Source of the DNA: an uncultured Lachnospiraceae bacterium
Lineage (GTDB): Bacteria > Bacillota > Clostridia > Lachnospirales > Lachnospiraceae
DNA: 63,028 bases
Direction of reading: 5' to 3'
Assembly (NCBI GenBank): GCA_947626985.1
Contig: CANQUG010000012.1
Span: 1 to 63,028, forward strand
Numbering within the stretch: the first letter of the stretch is position 1; the number at the start of each line of letters is the position of its first letter. Below are positions 15,492-22,786 of the stretch, piece after piece. A program made the position numbers and the translations under genes. Below the pieces are notes generated by a model. It was not told the DNA's origin. It was given only the letters and a program-made list of their open reading frames with translations, and did not search any database.

Positions 15492-16205
15492 ATGAGCTGG
15501 ACCTGGCCTGGAATTGTGACGGCAGCGTTTCTGGTATTAAGCTGCTGGTTGGGATATCGGAGAGGATTTGTAAAGGAAGTGGTGTCCACGTTTCTGGTGC
15601 TCCTTTCCATCGCTCTGGTGTGGGTGTTCAATCCCTATGTAAATAAATTTATCCGGGAGAATACCTCCGTCTTCGAAACCATTCAGGCGGGGTGCGAGGA
15701 GCTGGTAAACAGCCAGGCGGAGAATCTTCAGGGAATCAATTCTCAGGATCAGATGAGCGTGCTGGACGGCCTTCCCTTTCCGGAATTTCTTGTAAACGGA
15801 CTGAAAAAGAATAATACCGCGGAGGTCTATCAGTATCTCTCGGTGAACAGCTTTGTGGAATATGTGTCGGGATATCTGGCCACCATCATTGTAAACGGGC
15901 TGTCCTTTGCCCTGACCTTTCTGCTGACGACGCTGCTGATCCGCATGGTTACCTGGGCTATGGATATTATTTCCAGACTTCCGGTGCTGAACGGGGTCAA
16001 CCGGGCAGCCGGGGCGCTGCTGGGTCTGCTGAAGGGAATTGTGTTCGTGTGGGTGGCGCTTCTGCTGGTGACGATGTTCTGCAGTACGCAGGCGGGAGGC
16101 AGGCTCCTGGCTATGATCAGGGAGGACCGTTTTTTGAGCCTGCTCTATGAAAGCGATATTCTGGTAAGGATTTTTATGAGTATTTTCTACGGACAAGGTG
16201 TATAA
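15492..16205 (+). CDS. CvpA family membrane protein
   Basis: 237 residues with about four membrane segments; the N-terminus (AFLVLSCWLGYRRGFVKEVVST) is the typical CvpA/colicin V production start, with the G-x-x-R-G-F-V turn. CvpA proteins are linked to envelope homeostasis; the exact role is unknown. ATG 15492 follows AGGAGG at 15481-15486. It lies 17 bases after the DUF5711 gene and 18 bases before the rhamnosidase, so all three may share one transcript. Confidence 0.8.
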   Translation: MSWTWPGIVTAAFLVLSCWLGYRRGFVKEVVSTFLVLLSIALVWVFNPYVNKFIRENTSVFETIQAGCEELVNSQAENLQGINSQDQMSVLDGLPFPEFLVNGLKKNNTAEVYQYLSVNSFVEYVSGYLATIIVNGLSFALTFLLTTLLIRMVTWAMDIISRLPVLNGVNRAAGALLGLLKGIVFVWVALLLVTMFCSTQAGGRLLAMIREDRFLSLLYESDILVRIFMSIFYGQGV

Positions 16206-16223
16206 AAAACAAAGGAGGTACCT

Positions 16224-19200
16224 ATGAGCTTTCGTGTTGAGAAACTGTTTGTGGAATTTCAGGAGCATCCCCTGGGACTGGATGAGCGGTCTCCGCGTTT
16301 TTCCTGGCTTTTGGGATCCGATGAAAAAAATACCCTTCAGACGGCCTGCCGCATTCAGGTTTTCAGGGAGGGACAGGACTGCGTGTGGGATTCCGGAGAG
16401 CGGAAAACCGGGGAATCCAGAGGAATTGCCTATGAAGGGCAGGAGCTTCTTCCCTGCACGAGGTACGATGCGAGGGTGACGGTGCGGGACAATCACGGAA
16501 ACAGCTGCGAAGCCGTTACCTTTTTTGAGACAGGCTTTCTGGATGAGACTCTGAAAGCCTGGGAGGGGGCTCAGTGGATCGGAGCGCCCCGCTATACCGT
16601 CTGCGCCCGGAACAGGGGCGTGTTTATTCTGGAGACCGGGCTGCGCCTGGAGCAGGGCAGAGGCCGCGCTGGCGTGGTGTTCGGGGCCAATGATTTCCGG
16701 CTTCTGGACCGGTCGAAGAACGAACTGGGCCTGGAGGGAGAGAATTACATCCGCTATGAGATCAACCTTGACCCGGATGTGCCCACTCTGGACATTTATC
16801 GTGTGGGGTATGCCCCCGGCGACAGGAAGGATGTGCCCTTTGCCAGCGTGCCTCTGGTAAATTTCGAGGGGGAGGAAAAGACGCCGGTGATCTCCGGGGA
16901 GAACAGAGAGGAGTTCCACAGGCTGCGCATTGAGGTGGACGGAAATAATGCGTGGACGTATGTGGACGATATTCTGGTGGACGCGGTGGAGATGAAGCAG
17001 TTCTGGGGCACGAGGATCATCGGAAGGACGCTGAATCCCAGAGGATTCAATGATGTGACCACCTATCCCAGACTGAATGAGATCGGTTTTTTTGCCGGGG
17101 AGGGATCGAAGGCTTATTTTACAGGTCTGTGTGTGAGAAATATGCGGCAGCCCGCCAGGGCTTTTCTGAAGGAAACTCCGGAGGGGCGGCTTTTCGGCGG
17201 GGAGAGTATTTTTGCCGGAAAGCTTCCTGTGGAGGACGGCTGTTTTGCGGCGGAGAACGTTCAGGTGACGGCGGATCCCTCCAATACATCCGTTCCCATG
17301 CTGCGCACGACCATCTGCACGGCACAGGGCAAAAAGCTGAAAAGAGCCAGGCTGTATATGACTTCCCGGGGTATTTACGACTGCCGGGTGAACGGGCAGA
17401 AGATCACGGAACAGATGCTTGCGCCGGGGCTTACCCAGTATGACAAACGTCTGAATTATCAGACCTATGATCTGACGGACCTGTTCTGTGAGGGCGAAAA
17501 CGGACTGGGAGTCACTCTGGCTTCCGGATGGTGGAGCGAGAGTCAGACCTTTGTGGTGAGAAATTATAATTACTTTGGAGATAAGGAATCTCTTCTGGCG
17601 AAGGTGGTGCTCACCTACGAGGACGGAACCAGGGAGGTTTTCGGAACCAATACCAGGGACTGGAAATATTTCGGAGAGGGTCCCTGCACATATGCGGGAT
17701 TTTTTGCCGGTGAGTGCTACGACGCCAGGAGAGACTGGATCGCCCGGGAATATTCTCTGGCCGGCTTTGACGACAGCGGCTGGGAGGCTCCTGTGGAGGT
17801 GGAGACGGATTTCATCGAGGAGTTCCGTGTCATGCCTGCGGGGTTCGGGAGGTCCTGGCCTGCGGTGAACCGGGAGGAACCGGCTTATGTGGGAGAATAC
17901 GACGCGCCTGTATATATTGTGGACGAACGATGCGCCGCCGCCGTGCGGGAAGTGGAAAAGGGCGTGTTTCTCTATGATCTTCAGCAGGAGATGGCGGGAG
18001 TGCCCAGGATTTCCTTCCATGAAAAGGAAGGAACGGAGGTGGTTCTCCGGTTCGGGGAAATGCTCTATCCGGATCTCCCGGAATCCGGGGAAAACCGCGG
18101 CCGGCTCATGGTGGAAAATTACAGGGACGCCACCAGTACGGATATCTATATCTGCAGCGGAAAAGAGGGGGAGGTTTATCAGCCCCGGTTTACCTTCCAC
18201 GGGTACCGTTATATTGAAATCAGCGGTGTGGAGAATCCTCCCCGTCCTGAGGAAGTGGTGAGCCTGCAGTATTCTTCCGTAAAATCTTTTGACGGCAGTT
18301 TTGAGTGTGACGATAAGCTTCTGAACCGCTTTGCGGAAAATGTCAGATGGTCCCAGATGTGCAACTTTATCAATATTCCCACGGACTGTCCTCAGAGAAA
18401 CGAGAGGATGGGCTGGGCCGGGGATACCCATGTGTTCTGTCATACGGCGCTGCACAACAGCGATCTGAAGCTGTTTTATGAGAGAAATCTTCAGGCCATG
18501 GCGGATCTTCAGACGGAGAGCGGACAGTTCCCGGATATCGCCCCTGTGGGAGGCGGCTTCGGGGGAATTACCTATGAATGCGCTTCCATTTTTATGGCAT
18601 GGGAGCTTTACAGCCAGTACGGAGATCTGCGTACCCTGAAGCGCTTCTATCCCGGCCTGAAAAAATATATGGATTATATGAAGGATAAGGGACTTCCGGG
18701 AAGGGGCGGCATCTCGGAGATCGGTCCTCTGGGGGACTGGCTGGCGCCGTACGAGACGGATCTGCAGCTTTTGTGGAACGCTTTTTATTACAGGGAGGCC
18801 GCTCTTATGGCGAAGATTTCCGCTCTTGTGGGAGAGCAGGAGGCGAGCGCGGAGTATGAGGCTCTTGCGGAGAAGGTGAAGAGGTTCTGGAACGACACCT
18901 TTATCGATCCTGAGACGAAAAAGACCCGCAATATGGAGGGTGAAATCTGCGATACCCAGTGTTCCTACGCCCTTGGTCTGGAATATGGCGTGATCCAGGA
19001 CCGGGACGCCGCGGCGGAGCATCTGGTCCGGAAGACCCGGGAGCTGAATTATACGGTGGGAACAGGATTTTTCGGCACAGGCCTTCTGAATATGGCGCTG
19101 ACTAATATGGGACACACAGGGGACGCCTATAAACTTATGCTGCAGACGGAGTTTCCCTCCTGGCTGTATCCGGTGACTCAGGGAGCCACTACCATCTGGG

Positions 19201-19565
19201 AGCGCTGGAATTCCTTTACGAAAGAGAAGGGCTTCGGGGGAATGAACGCCATGAATTCCTTTAACCATTATTCTCTGGGCAGCGTACTGTCCTGGATGTA
19301 CCATGTGATCCTTGGAATCCGGAGAGATGAGGATACGCCGGGATATGGGCATTTTATTCTGAAGCCGGAGATCGGTCCTCTGGGATTCGCCAGAGGCAGT
19401 GTGTCCAGTCCCTATGGGAAAATCTGTGCCGAATGGGAAAAGAAAGGGGAGGATGTGGTGTACCGGTGCGAGGTGCCGGTGAATACCACGGCTTCTCTGT
19501 ACCTGCCGGATGGAAGCAGGCAGGAGCTGGGCTCCGGGAAGTATGAGTTTGTGGTGAAGTGCTGA
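16224..19565 (+). CDS. Alpha-L-rhamnosidase, GH78
   Basis: 1113-residue glycoside hydrolase releasing terminal L-rhamnose from plant glycosides or polysaccharides. Order: N-terminal fibronectin-like strands, a concanavalin-like insert (~110-310), the Bac_rhamnosid_N domain (RARLYMTSRGIYDCRVNGQ), an (alpha/alpha)6 catalytic barrel with TDCPQRNERMGWAGD holding the acid residues and GATTIWERWNS near the active site, and a C-terminal beta domain. There is no signal peptide, so it is cytosolic and acts on imported oligosaccharides or glycosides. ATG 16224 follows AAGGAGG. No sugar transporter is adjacent. Confidence 0.92.
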   Translation: MSFRVEKLFVEFQEHPLGLDERSPRFSWLLGSDEKNTLQTACRIQVFREGQDCVWDSGERKTGESRGIAYEGQELLPCTRYDARVTVRDNHGNSCEAVTFFETGFLDETLKAWEGAQWIGAPRYTVCARNRGVFILETGLRLEQGRGRAGVVFGANDFRLLDRSKNELGLEGENYIRYEINLDPDVPTLDIYRVGYAPGDRKDVPFASVPLVNFEGEEKTPVISGENREEFHRLRIEVDGNNAWTYVDDILVDAVEMKQFWGTRIIGRTLNPRGFNDVTTYPRLNEIGFFAGEGSKAYFTGLCVRNMRQPARAFLKETPEGRLFGGESIFAGKLPVEDGCFAAENVQVTADPSNTSVPMLRTTICTAQGKKLKRARLYMTSRGIYDCRVNGQKITEQMLAPGLTQYDKRLNYQTYDLTDLFCEGENGLGVTLASGWWSESQTFVVRNYNYFGDKESLLAKVVLTYEDGTREVFGTNTRDWKYFGEGPCTYAGFFAGECYDARRDWIAREYSLAGFDDSGWEAPVEVETDFIEEFRVMPAGFGRSWPAVNREEPAYVGEYDAPVYIVDERCAAAVREVEKGVFLYDLQQEMAGVPRISFHEKEGTEVVLRFGEMLYPDLPESGENRGRLMVENYRDATSTDIYICSGKEGEVYQPRFTFHGYRYIEISGVENPPRPEEVVSLQYSSVKSFDGSFECDDKLLNRFAENVRWSQMCNFINIPTDCPQRNERMGWAGDTHVFCHTALHNSDLKLFYERNLQAMADLQTESGQFPDIAPVGGGFGGITYECASIFMAWELYSQYGDLRTLKRFYPGLKKYMDYMKDKGLPGRGGISEIGPLGDWLAPYETDLQLLWNAFYYREAALMAKISALVGEQEASAEYEALAEKVKRFWNDTFIDPETKKTRNMEGEICDTQCSYALGLEYGVIQDRDAAAEHLVRKTRELNYTVGTGFFGTGLLNMALTNMGHTGDAYKLMLQTEFPSWLYPVTQGATTIWERWNSFTKEKGFGGMNAMNSFNHYSLGSVLSWMYHVILGIRRDEDTPGYGHFILKPEIGPLGFARGSVSSPYGKICAEWEKKGEDVVYRCEVPVNTTASLYLPDGSRQELGSGKYEFVVKC

Positions 19566-19584
19566 AACGCGGCTGGGGTTTCGG

Positions 19585-19710
19585 CGGAGATGAAATCTGT
19601 GGTTTATGGAGATTTGAGGACTGGGGCGCGGCGGTTTTCCGGAGCGCCCCGGTTATAGTCAGCGGTTCGTTTGACGGAGTGATGAGGCGTGTGCATGACA
19701 GGAAGCGCGG
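19585..19710. repeat. Diverged copy of the dispersed TIR element (copy A)
   Basis: Aligns with 38234-38350: shared blocks CGGAGA(T/C)GAAATC, TTA(T/C)GGAGA(T/C)TTG, AGCGGTT, CGGAGTG and GACAGGAAGC in the same order. The terminal inverted repeat is not intact here. It lies between the rhamnosidase and the tRNA operon; the 91-codon open frame over it is not considered a gene. Confidence 0.6.
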
Positions 19711-19865
19711 TTCTGTAAATGTTCTTAGGAGGCAGTCCCTGCGGGATTACTCATCCGGTGTAGAAGAACGGACAGAGAAATTCCGATTATGTTTCAACGA
19801 GAAAATTCGCGAGAAAACCCGAGAAAACCTGTGAGAAAATTTTGCGAATAAATGTAAAAAAAAGC

Positions 19866-19894
19866 TTGCAAAGAACCGGAGTTTATGATATCAT
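19866..19894 (+). promoter_or_regulatory. Promoter of the tRNA operon
   Basis: TTGCAA (19866-19871), 17-bp spacer, TATCAT (19889-19894), 31 bases before tRNA-Glu. Confidence 0.65.
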
Positions 19895-19924
19895 TCTATA
19901 CGTCGCTGAGAGAAACAGCGCTCC

Positions 19925-19996
19925 GGCTCCATGGTCAAGTGGTTAAGACACCGCCCTTTCACGGCGGTAACAGGGGTTCAAATCCCCTTGGAGTCA
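19925..19996 (+). tRNA. tRNA-Glu (TTC)
   Basis: Cloverleaf with acceptor GGCTCCA/TGGAGTC, anticodon stem CCGCC/GGCGG, loop CTTTCAC (anticodon TTC) and T-arm GGGGTTCAAATCCCC. CCA is not encoded. First gene of the six-tRNA operon. Confidence 0.97.
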
Positions 19997-20074
19997 TTAA
20001 AAATAGAAGAAATGTGATTTTACAGTGGCTTGGCTCCGGCAGTTGGTATATGATGTGTTTCATGAAATTTATAT

Positions 20075-20147
20075 GCCGATGTGGCTCAATTGGCAGAGCA
20101 GCTGATTTGTAATCAGCAGGTTATCGGTTCGAGTCCGATCATCGGCT
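20075..20147 (+). tRNA. tRNA-Thr (TGT)
   Basis: Acceptor GCCGATG/CATCGGC, anticodon stem GCTGA/TCAGC with loop TTTGTAA (anticodon TGT), T-arm ATCGGTTCGAGTCCGAT. CCA is not encoded. Confidence 0.97.
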
Positions 20148-20151
20148 TTTT

Positions 20152-20225
20152 GGACCTTTAGCTCAGTTGGTTAGAGCAACCGGCTCATAACCGGTCGGTC
20201 CTGGGTTCGAGTCCCCGAAGGTCCA
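20152..20225 (+). tRNA. tRNA with CAT anticodon (Met elongator or Ile2)
   Basis: Acceptor GGACCTT/AAGGTCC, anticodon stem ACCGG/CCGGT with loop CTCATAA (anticodon CAT). It is not an initiator, because position 1 pairs normally. Elongator tRNA-Met and the lysidine-modified tRNA-Ile2 share this loop; the acceptor GGNCCTT with C4-G69 and C5-G68 resembles tRNA-Ile2 read by TilS, so Ile2 is possible. Identity unresolved. Confidence 0.9.
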
Positions 20226-20238
20226 TTTGTTTTATTTT

Positions 20239-20312
20239 GGCCCAGTGGTTCAGTTGGTTAGAACGCCGCCCTGTCACGGCGGAGGTCGAGAGTTCGAGTC
20301 TCTTCTGGGTCG
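20239..20312 (+). tRNA. tRNA-Asp (GTC)
   Basis: Acceptor GGCCCAG/CTGGGTC with discriminator G, anticodon stem CCGCC/GGCGG, loop CTGTCAC (anticodon GTC). CCA is not encoded. Confidence 0.97.
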
Positions 20313-20422
20313 TTTCACATAAATGCGGAATCCGCTGTTGGCGGGATTCGCGGAAGGAAGCGGAAGAATCATTTGTTTAAGATGGTTTTTGAAGCTTTTG
20401 AGTATGTGTATAGTGCAGTCAT

Positions 20423-20495
20423 GGGGTCTTAGCTCAGCTGGGAGAGCATCTGCCTTACAAGCAGAGGGTCATAGGTTCGAGCCCTATAGGCCCCA
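20423..20495 (+). tRNA. tRNA-Val (TAC)
   Basis: Acceptor GGGGTCT/AGGCCCC, anticodon stem TCTGC/GCAGA, loop CTTACAA (anticodon TAC), T-arm ATAGGTTCGAGCCCTAT. CCA is not encoded. Confidence 0.97.
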
Positions 20496-20572
20496 TCTCT
20501 TTATCCTGATTTATCGAAGAGGAAGCTTTTTACCGAAAGCTCCCTGGTAAGAAAAAGTGAACAGATGTATAT

Positions 20573-20656
20573 GCGGGTATGGTGAAATAGGCAGACACAA
20601 GAGACTTAAAATCTCTCGGGAGCAATCCCGTGCCGGTTCAAGTCCGGCTACCCGCA
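20573..20656 (+). tRNA. tRNA-Leu (TAA)
   Basis: Class II tRNA of 84 nt with a long variable arm (CGGGAGCAATCCCG), acceptor GCGGGTA/TACCCGC, anticodon stem AGAGA/TCTCT, loop CTTAAAA (anticodon TAA). It is followed at once by a T run and then a hairpin, ending the operon. Confidence 0.97.
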
Positions 20657-20680
20657 TTTTTTTATTGCCTGAAAAAATTT

Positions 20681-20730
20681 GAGAGTGCTGAAAACCTTGA
20701 TTTTACTGGGTTTCCGGCACTCTCGTTTTT
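20681..20730 (+). terminator. Terminator of the tRNA operon
   Basis: GAGAGTGCTGAAAACC (20681-20696) pairs with GGGTTTCCGGCACTCTC (20708-20724), followed by GTTTTT. Convergent with the Ig-like gene, whose stop is at 20789. Confidence 0.8.
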
Positions 20731-20788
20731 GGTATGAATGTAAAGGTTCTGAGATTTTCTGCTGCCTTATTGCTGCCCGGATTTTGCT

Positions 20789-21493
20789 TTAGAAACATTT
20801 ACTGCAGGCACTGTAACCCTTTGCTTTTGCTTCTGACAGGGTTACTTTTCGCGCTTTGGCTGGATTCATTCTTCCGCAGTTGGGAATTTTATGATATTTT
20901 TCTCCTGTTGCCGAAAGCCAGACGTAACCTGACTGGGGATTTTCTGCAGCGGGTTTGTTTTTTACCGTGATCCTGCAGGAATAGTTCTTTTTAAGGACTG
21001 TAGCCGTAATAGTTGCGGAGCCGGCCTTTATCGCAGTGATTTTTCCCTGGCTGTTTACGGTGACAACTGAGTTATCAGAGGACGTCCAGATTATTTTCTG
21101 GTTTGTTCCGTTCAGTTTTAATGTTATGGCGTCTCCAGCAGTAAGAGATGCTGTTTTATTACTCAGAGAAGGTGTCTGGACAGTCACCTTGCATTTATAT
21201 TTCCTTCCGCCTGCATTCGCGGTAATCAGTGCAGTGCCCTTCTTTTTGGCCTTTACTTTTCCTTTGGCCGTAACGCTGGCCACGGATTGATTGCTGCTGG
21301 TCCATTTGACCGTTTTGGATGTGCCGGTGATCTTCAGCTGTTTGGTCTGTCCTTTGATTAAAACGACATCTTCTGCGCTGATCTTCACTGCCGCAGAGAC
21401 AGTCTGTGCGGTTCCGATGAACGGCGCAGATGATGGGACTGCTAATGATAGTGTAAGTATCAATGCAAATAATAAATGTTTTATTCTTTTCAT
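20789..21493 (-). CDS. Secreted protein with two bacterial Ig-like (Big_2) domains and a C-terminal Cys/His motif
   Basis: 234 residues with a signal peptide (residues 1-~35, ends near AQTVSA). Two BID_2/Big_2 domains follow: the first with VKWTSSNQSVASVTAKGKVKAKKKGTALITA, written here only as its hallmark W-T-S-S...G-x-A pattern, and the second with IIWTSSDNSVVTVNSQG. The last ~45 residues carry a YHKIPNCGR...GYSACSKCF motif, similar to the Ada-type zinc-binding tail found on bacterial secreted nucleases and surface proteins. ATG 21493 (AAGGAAG upstream) is preferred over the ATG 7 codons earlier. Function unknown; probably wall-associated or extracellular. Confidence 0.8.
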   Translation of the reverse strand: MKRIKHLLFALILTLSLAVPSSAPFIGTAQTVSAAVKISAEDVVLIKGQTKQLKITGTSKTVKWTSSNQSVASVTAKGKVKAKKKGTALITANAGGRKYKCKVTVQTPSLSNKTASLTAGDAITLKLNGTNQKIIWTSSDNSVVTVNSQGKITAIKAGSATITATVLKKNYSCRITVKNKPAAENPQSGYVWLSATGEKYHKIPNCGRMNPAKARKVTLSEAKAKGYSACSKCF

Positions 21494-21529
21494 GGCGGTG
21501 TTCTTCCTTATCATTTGTATTTGTCAGGA

Positions 21530-22126
21530 TCAGCTTAATTCCACGCTGAACATTGCTTTATATTCGTTATATTCATCATCGTACAAAATTACCCGTATTT
21601 TAAAATCTCCCGGATTATCTACTCCGATGCAGGCCTGCGCTTCGCATCGCGCTCCGGCTGGAACCTCCTGCGGATATAATGTTATGTCCCCCGGATAGGA
21701 GTATCCCATTTTACCATCGCAGTCAATTATAGAATCGTCCATCATAACAAACATATCTTCCGTTAAACCTAAATTTTCATACGTGTATGTAACGACATAG
21801 ACCGCCGCAGGATTCTTGTCGGAAAATTCATTTCGTTCCGGTGTCTCTTCGACGGAATCAACAGTCACTTTAAAAAGATCCGCTACTGTCCATGTTTCTC
21901 CGATTTTATAGGATTCCTGGTCTGCAGGGGCAGAACTGGCCGCCGCCGCTTCCAGCTGCGCCTCCAGGTCGGCGACCTGCGCCTGCAGTTCCGTTACCTG
22001 TGCCTGCAGTTCCGTTACCTGTGCCTCCAGCTCCGCGATTCTGTCATCCTTTTCATCGGCGTAGGCTGCGGCAGGAGAAAGCGCCAGAATACTGGCAGTC
22101 ATCAGGCATAAAAATTTCTTTTTCAT
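21530..22126 (-). CDS. Secreted coiled-coil protein with DUF4352/DUF5067-like domain
   Basis: 198 residues. Signal peptide to AAAYA|DEKD (no lipobox Cys), then a short coiled coil of 7-residue repeats (AELEAQVTELQAQVTELQAQ), a linker, and a C-terminal beta-sandwich of the DUF4352/DUF5067 type, an immunoglobulin-like extracellular fold of unknown ligand. ATG 22126 follows AGAAGGAA. It lies 37 bp upstream of the Ig-like gene on the same strand, so the two secreted proteins are likely co-expressed. The coiled-coil DNA contains short direct repeats. Confidence 0.75.
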   Translation of the reverse strand: MKKKFLCLMTASILALSPAAAYADEKDDRIAELEAQVTELQAQVTELQAQVADLEAQLEAAAASSAPADQESYKIGETWTVADLFKVTVDSVEETPERNEFSDKNPAAVYVVTYTYENLGLTEDMFVMMDDSIIDCDGKMGYSYPGDITLYPQEVPAGARCEAQACIGVDNPGDFKIRVILYDDEYNEYKAMFSVELS

Positions 22127-22178
22127 TACATTCCTTCTTTCTTTGGAGGAGTTTCGCTGCGGTGAGCAGCAGCTTCCA

Positions 22179-22364
22179 TTATCTGTATATTTCTTTTTCA
22201 TTTTCCGTCAATGCTTCGTCCGGTTTCCGACTCAGATCACGATGTCCTTCAGTTATGATCCTTGTGTTACGGTTTGTTTCGTTCTCAAGTGTCATCAGGA
22301 TGTCTTTAACGGATTGCCTCAATTCTCTGATTTCATCAAGTATAAGTTCTGTTTCTTCTGTCAT
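22179..22364 (-). CDS. Small helical protein next to an Xre regulator
   Basis: 61 residues, predicted helical (MTEETELILDEIRELRQSVK at the start). The segment LENETNRNTRIITEGHRDLSRK resembles a small coiled-coil family frequent in Clostridia whose members are often longer, so this one may be shortened. ATG 22364 follows AGGAGGGAG directly. Its promoter is nearly identical to that of the adjacent Xre gene, which suggests joint control. Function unknown. Confidence 0.6.
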   Translation of the reverse strand: MTEETELILDEIRELRQSVKDILMTLENETNRNTRIITEGHRDLSRKPDEALTENEKEIYR

Positions 22365-22415
22365 ACTCCCTCCTCTCATAGTAATTATCCGTGTCCTGTC
22401 TCATCTGATAATATC

Positions 22416-22444
22416 ATTATACATTATTTATCATGTATTGCCAA
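22416..22444 (-). promoter_or_regulatory. Promoter of the small helical protein with operator-like sequence
   Basis: Minus strand TTGGCA (22444-22439), 17-bp spacer, TATAAT (22421-22416). The 24 bp at 22421-22444 match 22706-22729 with 3 differences, so a shared operator is likely. Confidence 0.75.
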
Positions 22445-22463
22445 GTATATATTTACATTATTT

Positions 22464-22673
22464 TTAATGTATTTCATCTACATATTTAATAATATTTCCG
22501 GGCTGCATATCCAGGAGCCTGCAAATATTATTCAGCGCTTTTGTGCCTACAGGCTTTCCTTCTCTGATATATTGAATAGCGCTTTCATTCAGCAATTTTT
22601 CCCTGCGCAGCCGGGTTGTGGTATAACCGGCTTCTTTTAAGCTTTCCAGGACATCTATTTTATAGACTAACAC
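22464..22673 (-). CDS. Small Xre-family transcriptional regulator
   Basis: 69 residues consisting of one Cro/C1-type helix-turn-helix: TTTRLRREKLLNESAIQYIR is the first part of the HTH and ALNNICRLLDMQPGNIIKY the typical end of the domain. The start is GTG 22673, 7 bases after GGAGG. The local DNA is AT-rich compared with neighbouring genes, which may indicate acquired DNA. Likely an autorepressor: its promoter contains a sequence repeated at the promoter of the next gene (22364), and TACATTATTTTTAATGTA, a palindrome with the same half-site, lies at its 3' end. Confidence 0.85.
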   Translation of the reverse strand: MLVYKIDVLESLKEAGYTTTRLRREKLLNESAIQYIREGKPVGTKALNNICRLLDMQPGNIIKYVDEIH

Positions 22674-22700
22674 GTTATTACCTCCGATATTTTTCTTTTA

Positions 22701-22729
22701 ATACTACATTATTTTTCATGCATTGTCAA
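22701..22729 (-). promoter_or_regulatory. Promoter/operator of the Xre gene
   Basis: Minus strand TTGACA (22729-22724), 17-bp spacer, TAGTAT (22706-22701). The spacer with -35 is the second copy of the 24-bp repeat described for 22416-22444. Confidence 0.8.
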
Positions 22730-22786
22730 TTACATGCTTTTTCATGCGTGCCTGACAACAGATAGACTTGCGGACAACATTCCCTT

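Noticed and set aside
15537-19352. 1271-codon open frame on the minus strand
   Set aside because: It is the antisense shadow of the cvpA and GH78 genes: no ribosome site, no family motifs, composition dominated by His/Arg/Leu typical of reverse frames in GC-rich genes.
19559-19834. 91-codon open frame after the GH78 gene
   Set aside because: It covers the dispersed element copy A, overlaps the GH78 stop, has no ribosome site and no family resemblance.
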